NCBI RefSeq assembly: GCF_900142765.1
Contig: NZ_FRCB01000001.1
Location: 1 to 64,000 of the forward strand
Reading direction: 5' to 3'
Origin: Roseovarius litoreus
GTDB taxonomy: Bacteria; Pseudomonadota; Alphaproteobacteria; Rhodobacterales; Rhodobacteraceae
DNA: 64,000 nt
Of this stretch, positions 42,760 through 50,184 are shown one piece after another. Position numbers and translations under genes: made by a program. A model generated the notes under the pieces. That model saw nothing but the letters and a program-made list of their open reading frames with translations. It was not told the origin of the DNA and did not search any database. Position 1 is the stretch's first letter. Every line of letters begins with the position of its first letter.

Positions 42760-43983
42760 TTATTCCGCGGGAGTGGGCGCCTTGCCGGGTGCGGGCGCCT
42801 GGCCTTTCTGCTGAAGCTCTTCGAGCCACAGGCCATGGTGTTCCCGCGCCCATTGCTCTTCGACCTCGCCCGAGCCCATGGCATCGAACGCGCCTTCCAT
42901 GCCGACCGAGCCGATATAGATATGCGCGAGGATGATCGCCATCAGCACGAAGCTTACGATGGCATGCCAGGCTTGGGCCAGCTGCATCTCCTGATGCGGC
43001 GGCAGGTCGGTGGGCAGCACGCCCAGACCCACCATCTGCGGCAGGCCGGTATCGTTGAGGATCGCGAAGGTCTTGGCGAACATCGGCAGCTCGAACGGGA
43101 AGAGCAGCGACAGGCCCGAAGCCGAGATCGACGCGCCGAGGATGATGACCGACCAGAAGATCATCTTCTGGCCCGCATTGAACTTGCGCGCGGGCGGGTG
43201 AACGCCCTTTTTGAAGATCCCGCCGCCCACGGCCAGCCATTTCAGGTCTGTCTTGTTGGGGATATTGTGCACGACCCACAGCACGAAGGCCATGGCCAGC
43301 CCCAGCATGAAGGCCCAGGAAATGTTGTTGTGGATCCATTTCGACGCGATCGCGACGGTCGAGAACGCCTCGTGGCCGAACGCGGGAATGATGAACTTGC
43401 GGCCCATCAGCGTGATCAGCCCGGTGATGCCCAGCAAGATGAAGGAGCCGGCCATCAGCCAATGCGCGAAGCGTTCGATGAAGGCGAAGCGGGTGACAGT
43501 ACGGCCGGATTTCTTGCCGTCGATGCGGATCTTGCCGCGGAACAGGTAGAAGATCACCAGCAGTCCGAGCGTGCCCAGAAGGGCGAGTCCGCCATAGGTG
43601 ATCAGCGGACCTTCGCGGAATTGCAGCCAGGCCATGCCGCTGTCCTGCACCAGCACCTTGGCGACGGGGCCACCGGCCGAGACCTTGATATCGGCCTCGT
43701 TGAAGCGCAGATCGCGCCAGACATCGGAATTGGACATGCCGCCAAGCGTGCCGAGAGGGCCGGTCCCGGGGGCGGTGTCGGCGCTGCCGTCATCGGTGCC
43801 GCGGCGCCAGCTGTTGTCCACGGCCTCGCCGCGCTGGCGGGCCAGAATATCCTCGAGCGTAGGCGCCCCGCCGGTGGCGGAGCGGTCGATCTGGGGTGTC
43901 TCGGTGGCCTGTTGCGCGGTCACGGAGGACACCGGCGCGGCCAGCAGCAAAGACAAGAAGAGCGTGTACAGAAGCCGGGTCAT
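42760..43983 (-). CDS. fdhI: Formate dehydrogenase cytochrome b subunit (gamma)
   Basis: This is a 407-residue FdoI/FdnI-type subunit that takes electrons from the iron-sulfur subunit through two b hemes to quinone. A signal peptide (ending near SSVTAQQ) precedes an unusual N-terminal periplasmic region of about 120 residues. Transmembrane helices then follow, with the heme-ligand histidines in ERFAHWLMAGSF, SKWIHNN, VVHNIPN and QAWHAIVSF. Standard E. coli FdoI is about 210 residues, so this is the long form. An AGGA site precedes the start. It is separated from fdhB by a strong intercistronic hairpin. Confidence 0.88.
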   Translation of the reverse strand: MTRLLYTLFLSLLLAAPVSSVTAQQATETPQIDRSATGGAPTLEDILARQRGEAVDNSWRRGTDDGSADTAPGTGPLGTLGGMSNSDVWRDLRFNEADIKVSAGGPVAKVLVQDSGMAWLQFREGPLITYGGLALLGTLGLLVIFYLFRGKIRIDGKKSGRTVTRFAFIERFAHWLMAGSFILLGITGLITLMGRKFIIPAFGHEAFSTVAIASKWIHNNISWAFMLGLAMAFVLWVVHNIPNKTDLKWLAVGGGIFKKGVHPPARKFNAGQKMIFWSVIILGASISASGLSLLFPFELPMFAKTFAILNDTGLPQMVGLGVLPTDLPPHQEMQLAQAWHAIVSFVLMAIILAHIYIGSVGMEGAFDAMGSGEVEEQWAREHHGLWLEELQQKGQAPAPGKAPTPAE

Positions 43984-44020
43984 GCGATCTGTCCTGTATC
44001 AAATTAAACCATGGTCGGAT

Positions 44021-44044
44021 CGGGCCGCCTGATGCGGCGGCCCG
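44021..44044 (-). other. Intercistronic hairpin between fdhB and fdhI
   Basis: CGGGCCGCC and GGCGGCCCG (44021-44029 and 44036-44044) form a perfect 9-bp stem with a 6-nt loop in the 119-bp gap after fdhB. There is no T tract. It could stabilise the upstream fdhA-fdhB message and lower fdhI expression, as is common in uneven operons. Confidence 0.55.
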
Positions 44045-44102
44045 ACCTTGTCCGTGTGGCAGTGGATGCGCGAACGCCGCGCATCCCGTGGTCCCGAAGG
44101 GA

Positions 44103-44696
44103 TCAGCCGCCCTTCTGCTCGTAGGCGGTGCCCCAGCCCCAGGCGCCGGAGCCGAAGCCCCGTGCGACCACGCGCTCGCGGTAGATATTGGCGACGACGT
44201 CGCCATCCCCCGCCAGCAGGGCCTTGGTCGAGCACATCTCGGCGCAGATGGGCAGTTTGCCCTCGGCGATCCGGTTGCGGCCGTATTTCTGGAACTCGGC
44301 CTGGCTGTGGTTTTCCTCGGGGCCACCGGCGCAGAAGGTACATTTGTCCATCTTGCCACGGCTTCCGAAGTTGCCTGCCTGCGGGAACTGCGGCGCACCG
44401 AACGGGCACGCGTAGAAGCAGTAACCGCAGCCGATGCACAGATCCTTGGAGTGCAGAACCACCCCGTCGGACGTCTGGTAGAAGCAGTCCACAGGGCAGA
44501 CCGCCATACAGGGCGCATCCGAACAATGCATACAGGCGACCGAGATCGACCGTTCACCGGGCTTGCCATCCTCGATGGTCACGACCCGGCGCCGGTTGAT
44601 ACCCCAAGGCACCTCGTGCTCGTTCTTACAGGCGGTGACGCAAGCGTTGCATTCGATGCAGCGCTCGGCGTCGCAGAGAAATTTTGCTCTTGCCAT
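44103..44696 (-). CDS. fdhB: Formate dehydrogenase 4Fe-4S subunit (beta)
   Basis: This is a 197-residue ferredoxin-like electron-transfer subunit. Four cysteine groups of a four-cluster polyferredoxin are visible: CIECNACVTACKNE, CMHCSDAPCMAVCPVDC, CIGCGYCFYACPFGAP, and CTFC together with CAEMCSTKAL. It lacks the C-terminal membrane helix of E. coli FdoH, so it must be held by FdhA and FdhI. An AGGAGA site precedes the start, 12 bp after fdhA. It passes electrons from the FdhA molybdenum/tungsten site to the cytochrome b subunit. Confidence 0.93.
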   Translation of the reverse strand: MARAKFLCDAERCIECNACVTACKNEHEVPWGINRRRVVTIEDGKPGERSISVACMHCSDAPCMAVCPVDCFYQTSDGVVLHSKDLCIGCGYCFYACPFGAPQFPQAGNFGSRGKMDKCTFCAGGPEENHSQAEFQKYGRNRIAEGKLPICAEMCSTKALLAGDGDVVANIYRERVVARGFGSGAWGWGTAYEQKGG

Positions 44697-44708
44697 TCTC
44701 TTGTCTCC

Positions 44709-47621
44709 TTACGCTGGCATGATCTTGCAGAGAGTCGCTTTGGTCTCCTGCATCTGGGTCACAGAGTCATAGCCATAGGTCTGGGCCGTGTTGGTCGATT
44801 CACCCAAGACATAGGGGTCTGCCCCGTCCGGATATTTCGACCGCTGGTCCTCGCCCTGGAAATGACCGCCGAAGTGGAAGGGCATGAAGGCGACGCCTTC
44901 GCCGACCCGTTCGGTGACCATGGCCATGACCTTGACCTTGCCGCCTTCGGGGCCTTCCACCCAGACCTGCTCGCCATCGCGCACACCAAGGTTGTTCGCA
45001 TCCCTGGGGTTCACTTCGACGAACATGTCCTGCTGAAGTTCGGCAAGCCACGGGTTCGACCGTGTTTCGTCGCCACCGCCCTCGTATTCCACAAGGCGAC
45101 CCGATGTCAGGATGATCGGGTAATCCTTGGAGAAGTCGTTCTTCTGGATCGACGCATAGAGGGTGGGCAGGCGGTAAGCATGCCGGTCTTCGTAGGTCGG
45201 GTAATCCGCCACCAGATCGCGCCGGTTCGTATAGAGCGGCTCGCGGTGCAGCGGCACCGGATCGGGGAAGGTCCAGACCACGGTCCGGGCCTTGGCGTTG
45301 CCGAAGGGCGCACAGCCATGTGCGATGGCAACCCGCTGGATACCGCCCGAAAGGTCGGTCTTCCAGTTGACGCCAGGCACCTTGTCGGCGCTGCCCGCGA
45401 CCTTTTCGATCACGGCGCGTTCGTCCGCCGTCAGGTCACCGTCCCAGCCAAGATCCATCAGCATCTGCATGGTGAATTCGGGATATCCGTCCTGGATTTC
45501 CGAATCCTTCGAGTAGACGCCTTCGGCCAGCAGGTTTTCGCCATCCCGCTCCACGCCGAAACGGGCGCGGAAGGTCAGGCCGCCATCGGCCACCGACTTG
45601 GACATGTCATAGAGGTTCGGCGTGCCGGGGTGACGCATTTCCGGTGTTCCCCAGCAGGGCCAGGGCATCCCGTAATAATCACCATCGGCGGGGCCACCCA
45701 GAGCCTTCAGCGTCGTCCGGTCGAACGTGTGCTGGTTGGCCATGTGCAGCTTGATGCGCTCGGGCGACTGGCCGGTATAGCCGACGGTCCACATGCCGCG
45801 GTTGAACTCGCGGGTCGTGTCCTCGATATTCGGCGTGATGCCATCCGCTTCGAGCTGGATGTTGCGGAACATCCGGTCATGGAAGCCGAACTTCTTGGCG
45901 AAGAGACCGATGATCTCGTGGTCGGTCTTCGATTCGAACAGCGGATCGATGACCTTTTCGCGCCACTGGATCGAGCGGTTGGACGCCGTCACCGAGCCGT
46001 AGGTTTCGAACTGCGTGGTGGCCGGCAGCAGGTAGCAGCCATCGGTCCGGTCATGCAGCACGGCCGAGACGGTCGGGAACGGATCGACCACGACAAGCAT
46101 GTCGAGCTTTTCCATCGCCGTCTTCATCTCGGTCATACGGGTCTGCGAGTTGGGCGCGTGGCCCCAGAGCACCATCGCACGGACCTTGTTGGGCTGGTCC
46201 ATGTTCGCGGTGTCTTCGAGGACGCCGTCGATCCAGCGGCTGACCGGGATACCCGACAGGTTCTGCAGGGATTTTTCCTTGCCGTCCTTGCCGGTGATCT
46301 TGTCGAAGCGTGCCGCCAGCCATTCGGGATCTTCGCCCCAGACGCGAGCCCAATGCGCCCACGAGCCTGCGGCCAGACCGTAGTAGCCCGGCAGCGTGTG
46401 CGACAGAACACCAAGGTCCGTGGCGCCCTGCACGTTGTCATGGCCGCGGAAGATGTTGGTGCCGCCACCCGACACACCCATGTTGCCAAGAGCAAGCTGC
46501 AGGATGCAGTAGGCGCGGGTGTTGTTGTTGCCGTTGGTGTGCTGCGTGCCGCCCATGCACCAGATCACGGTGCCGGGACGGTTGTTGGCCAGAGTACGCG
46601 CGACGCGCTCGAGCTGGCTGCCGGGGGCGCCGGTGACGCGCTCGACCTCTTCGGGGGTCCACTTGGCGACTTCTTCCTTGATCTGGTCCATCCCCCACAC
46701 GCGGGTGCGGATGAATTCCTTGTCTTCCCAGCCATTCTCGAAGATGTGCCACAGGATGCCCCAGACCAGAGCCACGTCCGAGCCCGGACGGAACCGGACA
46801 TATTCATCGGCATGTGCGGCCGTGCGCGTGAAGCGCGGATCGCAGACGATGAGAGGCGCGTTGTTCTGTTCCTTGGCCTTCAGCACGTGCAGCAGCGAGA
46901 CGGGGTGCGCCTCGGCAGGGTTGCCGCCGATGATGAAGATCGCCTGGGAATTGTGGATGTCGTTGTAGGAGTTGGTCATGGCGCCGTAGCCCCATGTGTT
47001 CGCAACGCCCGCAACGGTGGTCGAGTGACAAATCCGGGCCTGGTGATCCACGTTGTTCGTGCCCCAGTAGGCCGCGAACTTGCGGAACAGGTAGGCCTGT
47101 TCGTTGTTGTGCTTGGCGGAGCCCAGCCAATAGACGCTGTCGGGGCCGCTTTCTTCGCGGATCTGCATCATGCCGTCGCCGATCTCGTTGATCGCCTGTT
47201 CCCAGCTGATGCGCTTCCACTCGCCGTTCTCTTTTTTCATCGGATACTTGAGACGACGCTCGCCATGCGCGTGTTCACGCACCGACGCACCCTTGGCGCA
47301 ATGGGCACCGAGGTTGAACGGGCTGTCCCAGCCGGGTTCCTGACCCGTCCAGACGCCGTTCTGCACTTCGGCGATGACCGTGCAGCCGACCGAGCAATGG
47401 GTGCAGACCGATTTCAGGGTCTGGACCGCGCCTTGCGCCGCGGTGGCGGCGCTGGCTTTCGTGACGGTGCCACCCATGGCACCGATCGCGGCAAGGCCAC
47501 CGATGGCCAGACCGCTGCCGCGCAGAAACGCGCGGCGGTCGACGGATTTCCCGGCGACCTCAGACAGGATACTTGTCCGCTGGGGGCGTCTCGCAACCCC
47601 GTTGGTCTTTTTCCTAAGCAT
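44709..47621 (-). CDS. fdhA: Formate dehydrogenase catalytic subunit, cysteine type, Tat-exported
   Basis: This is a 970-residue molybdopterin oxidoreductase that oxidises formate to CO2. A twin-arginine signal (VDRRAFLRGSG, residues 28-38) sends it to the periplasm. The N-terminal 4Fe-4S ligands are C73, C76, C80 and C108. The metal ligand is Cys198 in ARICHSTTV, where E. coli FdnG has selenocysteine followed by histidine, so no SECIS element or selenium machinery is needed. Bis-MGD binding blocks such as IIGGNPAEAHP and CMGGTQHTNGNNN follow. A GGAGG site precedes the ATG. The gene is the core of the operon. Mo versus W use cannot be read from the sequence. Confidence 0.95.
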   Translation of the reverse strand: MLRKKTNGVARRPQRTSILSEVAGKSVDRRAFLRGSGLAIGGLAAIGAMGGTVTKASAATAAQGAVQTLKSVCTHCSVGCTVIAEVQNGVWTGQEPGWDSPFNLGAHCAKGASVREHAHGERRLKYPMKKENGEWKRISWEQAINEIGDGMMQIREESGPDSVYWLGSAKHNNEQAYLFRKFAAYWGTNNVDHQARICHSTTVAGVANTWGYGAMTNSYNDIHNSQAIFIIGGNPAEAHPVSLLHVLKAKEQNNAPLIVCDPRFTRTAAHADEYVRFRPGSDVALVWGILWHIFENGWEDKEFIRTRVWGMDQIKEEVAKWTPEEVERVTGAPGSQLERVARTLANNRPGTVIWCMGGTQHTNGNNNTRAYCILQLALGNMGVSGGGTNIFRGHDNVQGATDLGVLSHTLPGYYGLAAGSWAHWARVWGEDPEWLAARFDKITGKDGKEKSLQNLSGIPVSRWIDGVLEDTANMDQPNKVRAMVLWGHAPNSQTRMTEMKTAMEKLDMLVVVDPFPTVSAVLHDRTDGCYLLPATTQFETYGSVTASNRSIQWREKVIDPLFESKTDHEIIGLFAKKFGFHDRMFRNIQLEADGITPNIEDTTREFNRGMWTVGYTGQSPERIKLHMANQHTFDRTTLKALGGPADGDYYGMPWPCWGTPEMRHPGTPNLYDMSKSVADGGLTFRARFGVERDGENLLAEGVYSKDSEIQDGYPEFTMQMLMDLGWDGDLTADERAVIEKVAGSADKVPGVNWKTDLSGGIQRVAIAHGCAPFGNAKARTVVWTFPDPVPLHREPLYTNRRDLVADYPTYEDRHAYRLPTLYASIQKNDFSKDYPIILTSGRLVEYEGGGDETRSNPWLAELQQDMFVEVNPRDANNLGVRDGEQVWVEGPEGGKVKVMAMVTERVGEGVAFMPFHFGGHFQGEDQRSKYPDGADPYVLGESTNTAQTYGYDSVTQMQETKATLCKIMPA

Positions 47622-47736
47622 GTTTTCATCTCCTCCCGGGCGCGCCCCAAGGGGCTTGCTGGGTACTAAGGTTGATCACCGGACAGTCGGGCGTCACGCA
47701 ACCGGTCGCCGGCATGGATGGGTGACCTTGTCCGGT

Positions 47737-47928
47737 TCAGAACCGGGCAGAGTCGAGATAGGCACGCGTATGCGCGGTGTCCTGAATCCGGCTGGATGCA
47801 AGATCGGGCTCGGCCGCTTCGGCCTGCCCACCGGTCACTGCCGTCACGACCGCAACAGCGGGCGCGCCGGAGGCGGCCAGTTTGAGAAAATCGCGACGGC
47901 TGGCGCCATCCTCGGTTTTCTTCGACAT
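47737..47928 (-). CDS. Small Tat-signal protein of formate dehydrogenase clusters
   Basis: This is a 63-residue protein consisting mostly of a twin-arginine signal (ASRRDFLKLAASGAPAVAVV) with a short mature tail containing DTAHTRAYLDSARF. Genes of this type regularly lie just before fdhA in proteobacterial formate dehydrogenase loci. The ATG at 47926-47928 has a perfect AGGAGG site. The tail pattern T.H...Y...A.F is the conserved part. It may escort FdhA or be a small periplasmic subunit. Function unproven. A 115-bp gap follows before fdhA. Confidence 0.8.
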   Translation of the reverse strand: MSKKTEDGASRRDFLKLAASGAPAVAVVTAVTGGQAEAAEPDLASSRIQDTAHTRAYLDSARF

Positions 47929-47978
47929 GAGAGTCCTCCTCTCGTTGGTGATGGCGGTTGCCCGCCGGGTCATGCGGA

Positions 47979-48590
47979 TCACTCCGCGCTCATTCGGAAG
48001 CCTTGGGCCTCGATCTCCATGAAGACCCGGCCGACAGCGCCGACCGAGGCATAGAGAACCGAGTTCTTTGCAGCCTCCAAATCCGTGAAGAAATGCCCGG
48101 CCCAGGGGCCGATATGCTTGTTGTAGAACGTCTTTTGATCGGCCAGCGACGCGGGCTTGCCGAACCGTCCGGTAATCAGGCCCGCCATCATCTCCATCAG
48201 CGAGGCGATGTTGTCCTCGGGCTCATAGACATTGGGGGCGCGGGTCATGCCGCGCGCGGCCATGTCGCGGCGCAGGGCGGCCAGCGGTTTTTCGTTCAGG
48301 AACCCGGTCAGGTAATAGCTGGCATAGGGCAGAAGCTCGCCCCGGCCCAGACCGATGAACAGCGCGTTGAACTCGCGTTCGACAGCGGGTTCCTGCGTGT
48401 GGCGCGCGATGCGCGACAGCGCGGCGATGGCGGTGCCGAGGTCGGTGTCGTCACCCGACAGGCGCGCGGTCTGGTCGAGCAGGCCCTGATTGGGCGGACC
48501 GGCCAGCAGCACACCGAGATAGTCGTAAAGATCGGCGCGCAGCCGGTCTTCTTCGAGGATGGCGTGGCTCACTGCTGCTTGCTCCGTCAC
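47979..48590 (-). CDS. TorD/DmsD-family chaperone
   Basis: This is a 203-residue all-helical cytoplasmic chaperone of the TorD family, which binds the Tat signal of molybdoenzymes and holds the apoenzyme until cofactor is inserted. The family core is visible as NALFIGLGRGELLPYASYYLTGFLNEKPLA and YEPEDNIASLMEMMAGLI. It starts with a GTG that overlaps the DUF3306 stop codon as GTGA. Its client is almost certainly FdhA, encoded two genes downstream. Confidence 0.88.
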   Translation of the reverse strand: MTEQAAVSHAILEEDRLRADLYDYLGVLLAGPPNQGLLDQTARLSGDDTDLGTAIAALSRIARHTQEPAVEREFNALFIGLGRGELLPYASYYLTGFLNEKPLAALRRDMAARGMTRAPNVYEPEDNIASLMEMMAGLITGRFGKPASLADQKTFYNKHIGPWAGHFFTDLEAAKNSVLYASVGAVGRVFMEIEAQGFRMSAE

Positions 48591-49267
48591 TGTGATGCTC
48601 CCGTCATGTCAAAGCCCTGACCGGCCGATGCCCGGTCATCGAAGGAAAACCGCAAACGTCGGCGCGGCGGGGCGGCAGGCTCGGGGCCGTTTTCCTGCCA
48701 GACATACGCCTCGCCGTGCTGATCGGGGTCGTCGTCTTGCTCGGTGTCGGCCTGTGCGGTCTCGGCATATGTTTGCGCGGCGTCGTCGGCGGGCTCTTCG
48801 GCGGTGGCGGCGTCGGTCGTATCTGCGGCCTCGGCGATGTCGGCTTCGGCGGCGGATTTCTCATCGGCCTGACGGGCCAGTTCCTCGACATGGGCCATCA
48901 TGCCCTTGCCCACCTGATAGGCGGTCTGCAGGTTCTCGAGCACGGTGGCGCTGTCGGTGAAATCCTCGCCATAGTCGATCAGGCCATCGAGATTGGCCAG
49001 CGCCGGGTTGGACAGCCAAAGCCGCCGCAAGGCGCGGCGGCGGATCCGGTCGGGCACGGCCTTTTGCATGAAGGCGCGGAAATCGGCGCCCGGCTCGAGC
49101 GTGTCGGGATCGGGCAGGCCCAGTTCCTCGAGGATCTCGGCATCGGGCTTTTCCGCAAGCTCCTGCTCGCGGGCGGCCTCTTCGGCGGCCAGCGCGGCGC
49201 GGGCCTCGGCCTCCTGCTCGGCCTGAACCCTGGCCTTGCGGCGCGACCAGAAATCACCCCGGCTCAT
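48587..49267 (-). CDS. DUF3306 domain-containing protein
   Basis: This is a 226-residue protein of the DUF3306 family found with formate dehydrogenase genes. The conserved part is N-terminal to central: MSRGDFWSRRKARVQAEQ, a charged helix of alanine and glutamate, then RRALRRLWLSNPALANLDGL and YGEDFTD. The C-terminal half is acidic and low in complexity and ends with a short basic block PPRRRLRF. It is cytoplasmic, with no signal. It overlaps its neighbours by 4 bp on both sides, so it is made together with DUF3305 and the chaperone. A role in FdhA maturation is inferred from context. Confidence 0.83.
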   Translation of the reverse strand: MSRGDFWSRRKARVQAEQEAEARAALAAEEAAREQELAEKPDAEILEELGLPDPDTLEPGADFRAFMQKAVPDRIRRRALRRLWLSNPALANLDGLIDYGEDFTDSATVLENLQTAYQVGKGMMAHVEELARQADEKSAAEADIAEAADTTDAATAEEPADDAAQTYAETAQADTEQDDDPDQHGEAYVWQENGPEPAAPPRRRLRFSFDDRASAGQGFDMTGASQ

Positions 49268-49806
49268 TGCATCCGTCCCTTGCGCTGCAGCGCCGGCGAG
49301 CGGAAGACATCGCGCATCTGGTGAATGCGCGGATCGCCCACACCATCCTCGACCACATCGATATCGACGCGGTCGCGGCGGCGCTTCTTGAATTCCTCTT
49401 CGACATGGTGGGTATCGACGAACTCGCTGACCCAGGCCAGCAAGCCTTCGGGCATGGCGACCTTCTCGACGATCTCTTCGCCGCTGTCGCAATAATCCTG
49501 AGCCTCATAGGGCGAGGCGGTGACCAGCAGCACCTCGAAGGGCGCCCCTTCGGTCGACGCGGTGGCGCGCAGCACGACGTAGATGCAAGGCACCTGAGCG
49601 GCGAGGCCGTGGACATAGGCATCGGTGTCGGCGCCGTGCAACTCGAGTGTGGGTGTCGCGGCATGGTATTCGGTCACGTCCCCTTCCGAGCGCAGCACAC
49701 GCCAATCGGCCGGGCCGGCACCGGGCAGCACGGCCACGGCTTTCCAGGCCCAGGCCGCCCAACGGGTCGCGCCCGGCGTTTTCCGGATGACAACGCCAAG
49801 CGGCAT
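49264..49806 (-). CDS. DUF3305 domain-containing protein
   Basis: This is a 180-residue protein of the DUF3305 family, the usual partner of DUF3306 in formate dehydrogenase loci. The start MPLGVVIRKTPGATRWAAWAW matches the family's N-terminal pattern (P.GVV..R...T.W..W.W). An upstream GTG (VVHNPSRYAS) cannot be excluded. A TLELHGADTDAYVHGL block lies centrally and the C-terminus is basic (EEFKKRRRDRVD). It is the first gene of the ten-gene formate dehydrogenase operon and overlaps DUF3306 as ATGA. The biochemical role is unknown. Confidence 0.8.
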   Translation of the reverse strand: MPLGVVIRKTPGATRWAAWAWKAVAVLPGAGPADWRVLRSEGDVTEYHAATPTLELHGADTDAYVHGLAAQVPCIYVVLRATASTEGAPFEVLLVTASPYEAQDYCDSGEEIVEKVAMPEGLLAWVSEFVDTHHVEEEFKKRRRDRVDIDVVEDGVGDPRIHQMRDVFRSPALQRKGRMQ

Positions 49807-49908
49807 GCTGGCGTATCTCGACGGATTGTGAACCACACCGATCCTCCCCAGTTTCGGTAGCCCATAGACTGGTACAGTTTCCGGACCACTCAAAGCGAAA
49901 TCTGCATT

Positions 49909-49924
49909 CCATTGTCCACAATGG
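49909..49924. promoter_or_regulatory. 16-bp palindrome upstream of the formate dehydrogenase operon
   Basis: CCATTGTCCACAATGG is a perfect 7-bp inverted repeat with a 2-bp centre, 103-118 bp upstream of the DUF3305 start. It is a candidate binding site for the operon's own regulator. A GG-N10-GC sigma-54 element was looked for nearby and not found. Confidence 0.45.
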
Positions 49925-50039
49925 AGGGCTGCGGACAGAATGGGCAGCGGTGAAAGAGGCAAACCGCCGCATTGGACAAAAAGTCCCGGCGCGGCCCTTA
50001 CACATGTCGGCGAAGCGCGCCCGGCGGAGCCATCAAGGA

Positions 50040-50057
50040 GAATCACTTGGGTGATTC
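50040..50057. promoter_or_regulatory. Inverted repeat GAATCAC-N4-GTGATTC
   Basis: A perfect 7-bp inverted repeat (50040-50046 and 50051-50057) with TTGG between the arms lies in the divergent gap. The GTGAT/ATCAC arms recall CRP-type half-sites, but the spacing is short. An AAGGAG just before it has no following gene. Confidence 0.4.
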
Positions 50058-50084
50058 GCGGCGCAACGCGCGGTCGGTCCGCTT

Positions 50085-50103
50085 TGGTAAATGATGTTTA
50101 CCA
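50085..50103. promoter_or_regulatory. Inverted repeat TGGTAAA-N5-TTTACCA
   Basis: A perfect 7-bp inverted repeat with a 5-bp centre lies 82 bp before the polyferredoxin start codon, in an AT-rich patch of the otherwise GC-rich 378-bp divergent gap. GNTR-family operators often contain TGGTA/TACCA arms. Its target and regulator are unknown. No gene is visible in 49807-50184. Confidence 0.5.
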
Positions 50104-50184
50104 CGGCTGCGAATCATGTGTAATCTGTGGCTCGCCGAACGCTCTGAAGGCGTCTGGCATGGGGAGGCAGTCAAAGCGAGCGAC

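Noticed and set aside
44021..44044. Terminator splitting the formate dehydrogenase operon
   Set aside because: The stem is strong but has no T tract, and the genes on both sides clearly form one enzyme. Kept as an intercistronic hairpin.
44709..47621. Selenocysteine codon in fdhA
   Set aside because: The frame is open throughout and the metal-ligand position is an ordinary cysteine codon (Cys198).
43896..47669. A 1257-codon open frame on the plus strand opposite fdhA and fdhB
   Set aside because: It runs antisense to clear formate dehydrogenase genes. Long antisense frames are expected in GC-rich coding DNA, and the product looks like no protein family.
49807..50184. Sigma-54 promoter for the formate dehydrogenase operon
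   Set aside because: No GG-N10-GC element in a suitable place was found by eye on either strand, which fits the regulator's missing GAFTGA loop.
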